Below are positions 38,881 to 40,556 of a stretch of 40,556 bases of DNA, one piece after another. The notes under the pieces were generated by a model. The model was not told the DNA's origin and ran no database searches. It saw nothing but the letters and a program-made list of their open reading frames with translations. The translations under genes and the position numbers were made by a program. Numbering within the stretch: position 1 is the stretch's first letter; each line of letters opens with the position of its first letter. Source of the DNA: a virus; the IMG/VR virus record IMGVR_UViG_3300031839_000850, positions 1-40,556 of that record; one strand, given 5' to 3'.

Positions 38881-39364
38881 CAAATGCTTCGCTATATTGT
38901 TCCATTACTTTATGTGCTGCTTTAACAGCGGCAGATTCAACTTGATCGACCATCTTGTTTATTTCTTTCTGTTCTCCGTCAATCGCCTTCATTTCTGAAA
39001 CAAGGTCTTCATAGTTCTCAACATAACCACCTTTGGTTCGTCCATCCAATCGGTTTAGAAGGTTGATTGATGCTTCGCCTGCCCACAAATCATCATCTTT
39101 CCACCCGAGAAACTCTCTTGCTTCTGGGAACTCCTTGGTGATTTTGATAATGGTATCATCTAAATCTCTAATCTCATCTGCTGCTCTGCGACAAAGAGAT
39201 TTCAAGCGAATGATTTCTTTTTTTAACTCTCGCTGATAATCAAGTCGCTCTTGTGGAACGCCAGTATCGAGAAAATTATGAACTGATAACTCTCGTTGTA
39301 GTTCTGTATTCTCTTTTTTGAGTTCTTCTACTTGCTTTTTGAGTTCTTTGATTTCGTCAGTCAT
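38855..39364 (-). CDS. Coiled-coil protein, 169 aa
   Basis: Heptad-rich: N-terminal EIKELKKQVEELKKENTELQ (3-22), a second helix (ELKKEIIRLKSLCRRAADEI), a central GYVENYEDLVSEM and a C-terminal helix. No family beyond coiled coil. Ends in KLAENKE, the same residues as the neighbouring gene (see 26-bp repeat). The ATG overlaps the stop of that gene (ATGA). Confidence 0.78.
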   Translation of the reverse strand: MTDEIKELKKQVEELKKENTELQRELSVHNFLDTGVPQERLDYQRELKKEIIRLKSLCRRAADEIRDLDDTIIKITKEFPEAREFLGWKDDDLWAGEASINLLNRLDGRTKGGYVENYEDLVSEMKAIDGEQKEINKMVDQVESAAVKAAHKVMEQYSEAFEKLAENKE

Positions 39365-39386
39365 TCTTTGTTCTCCGCAAGTTTCT
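39361..39386. repeat. 26-bp direct repeat, copy B (gene end)
   Basis: Same 26 bases as 38855-38880; it also carries the ATGA coupling with the gene starting at 39364. Confidence 0.95.
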
Positions 39387-39567
39387 TAACATACGTGCAA
39401 GGCTCTTGAGTCGTCTCTCCATGTGCCCAATGAATAGTCAGGCGGTCATCTAGGTGACCACTGTATGACTTACCATAAAACCCTTCCTCTACTTCAAGCA
39501 CTATCCCAATCCCTACTTCGTTTTTAGAGTATTTGTGCTTTGCTTTTACCAGATCACCGACTTTCAC
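39361..39567 (-). CDS. 'KVGDLV' family protein, 68 aa
   Basis: GTG start at 39567 (GTGA overlap with upstream stop, GGAGAG 6 nt before). VKVGDLVKAKHKY, GIGIVLEVEE, RLTIHWAHGE and C-terminal YVKKLAENKE match the small beta-barrel order of the genes near 1.5-3.4 kb, so the family spans both ends of the window. Longer in-frame reading (from 39594) overlaps the upstream gene. Confidence 0.75.
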   Translation of the reverse strand: MKVGDLVKAKHKYSKNEVGIGIVLEVEEGFYGKSYSGHLDDRLTIHWAHGETTQEPCTYVKKLAENKE

Positions 39568-39776
39568 TCTTCGCTCTCCAGTTTTCTCGCACACTCAACA
39601 GAACAGTTCAACATCGCCAATAAACTATTCCCGCCTGTATAGCCATTTCCCATATCAATTCCGAGAACCTCGCTGGCTTTGAACAAGATTGATTTTTCCA
39701 GTTCTTTACGAGTTGGAAGTTTGAATGTTTTTCCACATACCTTGCACTCTTGATATAGAATCTCAATGTTGTTCAT
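39564..39776 (-). CDS. Small zinc-finger-like protein, 70 aa
   Basis: CKVCGKTFKLP at 11-21 and NCSVECARKL near the end give two CxxC-type pairs, plausibly one zinc site. Starts MNNIE, the same as the next gene, with identical DNA over 16 bases. No function known. Confidence 0.72.
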   Translation of the reverse strand: MNNIEILYQECKVCGKTFKLPTRKELEKSILFKASEVLGIDMGNGYTGGNSLLAMLNCSVECARKLESEE

Positions 39777-39777
39777 T
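39762..39777. repeat. 16-bp gene-start repeat, copy A (MNNIE)
   Basis: Sixteen bases at 39762-39777 are identical to 40337-40352. Each covers the start codon and first residues (MNNIE) of a gene. Confidence 0.9.
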
Positions 39778-40351
39778 CTTTATATCCTCCTTCGTGTAAT
39801 CTTGAACCTCCCGGTAAAACCGCACAACGATAAGAATAAATCCTTTCGCCGTCTTCTTCTCTCATCATAATTGGATCTCCAAAAATAAGATGTTTTCCTT
39901 TGTGTTTCTCGTTAAGTTCGTTTCTGAATCTTTCAGCGAGTTCTGCTGTTAGTCCAACTTCCGCATCCAGAGCATAATAACAATTAGAACAGATTTTCTC
40001 AACTACTTCTTTGTTTGGCGAGGATTCAAAATCATAAACCTGAGTTGTTGCAACACTTGATTCTTCTTCGTCTGGCTTGAAGTAGGTAAATGCGGGAAGA
40101 GCACTTGTTTCGTATGTGAAAGTGAGTGGGCAATCACCTTCTTCAAAAAAACCTGATGATTGGAATATCCTGCGAATTAAAGGAAAACAAATGTATGCTA
40201 ATTGACTTTCATTTACATCTTGGTAAGTAGATAGAATATGTCTTGCTTCATTTTCTAACAATTGACTCATAGAATATTGCTCGTCTTCTGGTAGTTCTTC
40301 TAGAAGCCTTGTTTTCTCCCATTTGTTTTTAATGTCCTCAATGTTGTTCAT
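39773..40351 (-). CDS. Hypothetical protein, 192 aa (weak capsid-N-terminus resemblance)
   Basis: MNNIEDIKNKWEKTRLLEEL, then QLLENEARHIL and YICFPLIRRIFQSSGFF recall the N-terminal region of T4 gp23-type capsid proteins, where a helix plus a P-x-x-R-R motif occurs, but the typical VQPM block is missing. Further on DAEVGLTAELAERFR. I give it no function. GGGAG before the ATG. It may be a capsid paralogue fragment or an unrelated small phage protein. Confidence 0.62.
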   Translation of the reverse strand: MNNIEDIKNKWEKTRLLEELPEDEQYSMSQLLENEARHILSTYQDVNESQLAYICFPLIRRIFQSSGFFEEGDCPLTFTYETSALPAFTYFKPDEEESSVATTQVYDFESSPNKEVVEKICSNCYYALDAEVGLTAELAERFRNELNEKHKGKHLIFGDPIMMREEDGERIYSYRCAVLPGGSRLHEGGYKE

Positions 40352-40352
40352 T
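40337..40352. repeat. 16-bp gene-start repeat, copy B (MNNIE)
   Basis: Identical to 39762-39777 (see copy A). Confidence 0.9.
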
Positions 40353-40371
40353 TTCTTTCTCCCAAAAGGGT

Positions 40372-40394
40372 GTTAGGCAACCAGACCACCTAAC
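40372..40394. repeat. Inverted repeat at end of the edge gene
   Basis: GTTAGG ... CCTAAC, six-base perfect arms around 11 nt, overlapping the stop of the edge reading frame. No U-run follows, so it is not a clear terminator; may shape the end of the message. Confidence 0.45.
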
Positions 40395-40522
40395 TGACTG
40401 TTTCCAGCCCCACCCGCTACAATCGGGGTAACTTCATTTGAAGGAGCGGCAGGGTTCTCACCTGCAATTGACCAAGTATTCCCTTTTAAGACTCTTATTC
40501 CTTGGTCCGGGTCGTATATCAT
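40373..40522 (-). CDS. Short reading frame at window edge, 49 aa or C-terminus of a longer gene
   Basis: Residues such as EMIYDPDQGIRVLKGNTWS and a Gly/Ala/Asn-rich tail ending GGLVA look like the C-terminal end of a phage structural or fibre protein. In the same frame the sequence is open upstream to 40549, where a TGA occurs (40550-40552). The ATG at 40520-40522 has no ribosome site. So it is either a short gene or the end of a gene reached by a frameshift; the window edge prevents a decision. Confidence 0.4.
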   Translation of the reverse strand: MIYDPDQGIRVLKGNTWSIAGENPAAPSNEVTPIVAGGAGNSQLGGLVA

Positions 40523-40556
40523 CTCAGTAGAACCCTGCGTAATACCGCCTCACTCC

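Overview
The window looks like part of the genome of a large lytic tailed phage. Essentially every gene lies on the minus strand, tightly packed, with many 1-30 nt start/stop overlaps. It combines a phage replication and nucleotide set (bacterial-type DNA polymerase III alpha, DnaB-like helicase, 5'-3' exonuclease, dUTPase, class II ribonucleotide reductase, IMP dehydrogenase), a lysis amidase, a fibre-like structural protein, five tRNA genes and many small unknown genes. I see no integrase, transposase, rRNA, CRISPR array or core bacterial operon. The host cannot be read directly. A secreted protein (30247-31419) has Asp-Thr-Gly linkers and ends in a Cys / hydrophobic / Arg-Arg tail like the MYXO-CTERM sorting signal, which weakly points to a myxobacterium-like (Myxococcota/Bradymonadales) host; this is inference.

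Layout (transcription runs from high to low coordinates). 38.8-40.5 kb: small proteins with gene-end and gene-start repeats. 33.4-38.8 kb: UV-damage endonuclease, 5'-3' exonuclease, replicative helicase, adenosylcobalamin-type ribonucleotide reductase. 31.4-33.5 kb: small zinc-ribbon protein, GroES-like co-chaperonin, peptidoglycan amidase, secreted HExxH metalloprotease. 28.5-31.4 kb: MYXO-CTERM-like secreted protein, Rossmann-fold protein, NTP-transferase-like protein. 25.1-28.5 kb: DNA polymerase III alpha. 22.3-25.1 kb: ClpP-like protease 2, J-domain protein, dUTPase and a putative nuclease that overlaps an Eco57I-type adenine methyltransferase. 18.1-20.9 kb: Dam-type methylase, zinc-finger and thioredoxin-like proteins, IMP dehydrogenase, and a protein made only of sigma-70 region 4 plus a cysteine cluster. 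14.7-17.8 kb: very acidic protein, strong terminator, membrane protein, ClpP-like protease 1, a 428-residue protein. 7.2-14.7 kb: GroEL, FlbD-like protein, a D12-methylase-like protein that has lost its motifs, DMT-like membrane protein, cupin, and a 1135-residue PcfJ-like protein. 4.2-7.2 kb: trypsin-like protease, fibre-like protein, nucleotidyltransferase. 0-4.2 kb: a run of very small genes and the tRNA cluster Leu(UAA)-Lys(UUU)-Met(CAU)-Arg(UCU)-Ile(UAU).

Regulation is unusually readable. Nine sites carry TTGAC(A/T), a 16-17 bp spacer and a TATAAT-like box, placed in front of gene blocks (tRNAs, groEL, dUTPase block, polymerase, secreted block, helicase, uvsE). They suggest transcription by host sigma-70 holoenzyme, possibly tuned by the region-4-only protein. 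A second motif, ACTATTTA(T/C)T, precedes three genes that could be virion or late genes.

Functional themes are DNA synthesis with its own nucleotide supply, protein folding and quality control (GroEL, GroES, J protein, two ClpP), DNA modification and restriction, and cell-envelope proteolysis and lysis. The best candidates for something new are the methyltransferase/nuclease cassette, the two ClpP paralogues with different triads, the degenerate D12 methylase, the terminator/promoter overlap at 17.2 kb, and the sorting-signal protein. No gene-free stretch longer than about 100 bases remains apart from the RNA genes and promoters listed; the last ~30 bases of the window hold only an unresolved reading-frame edge.
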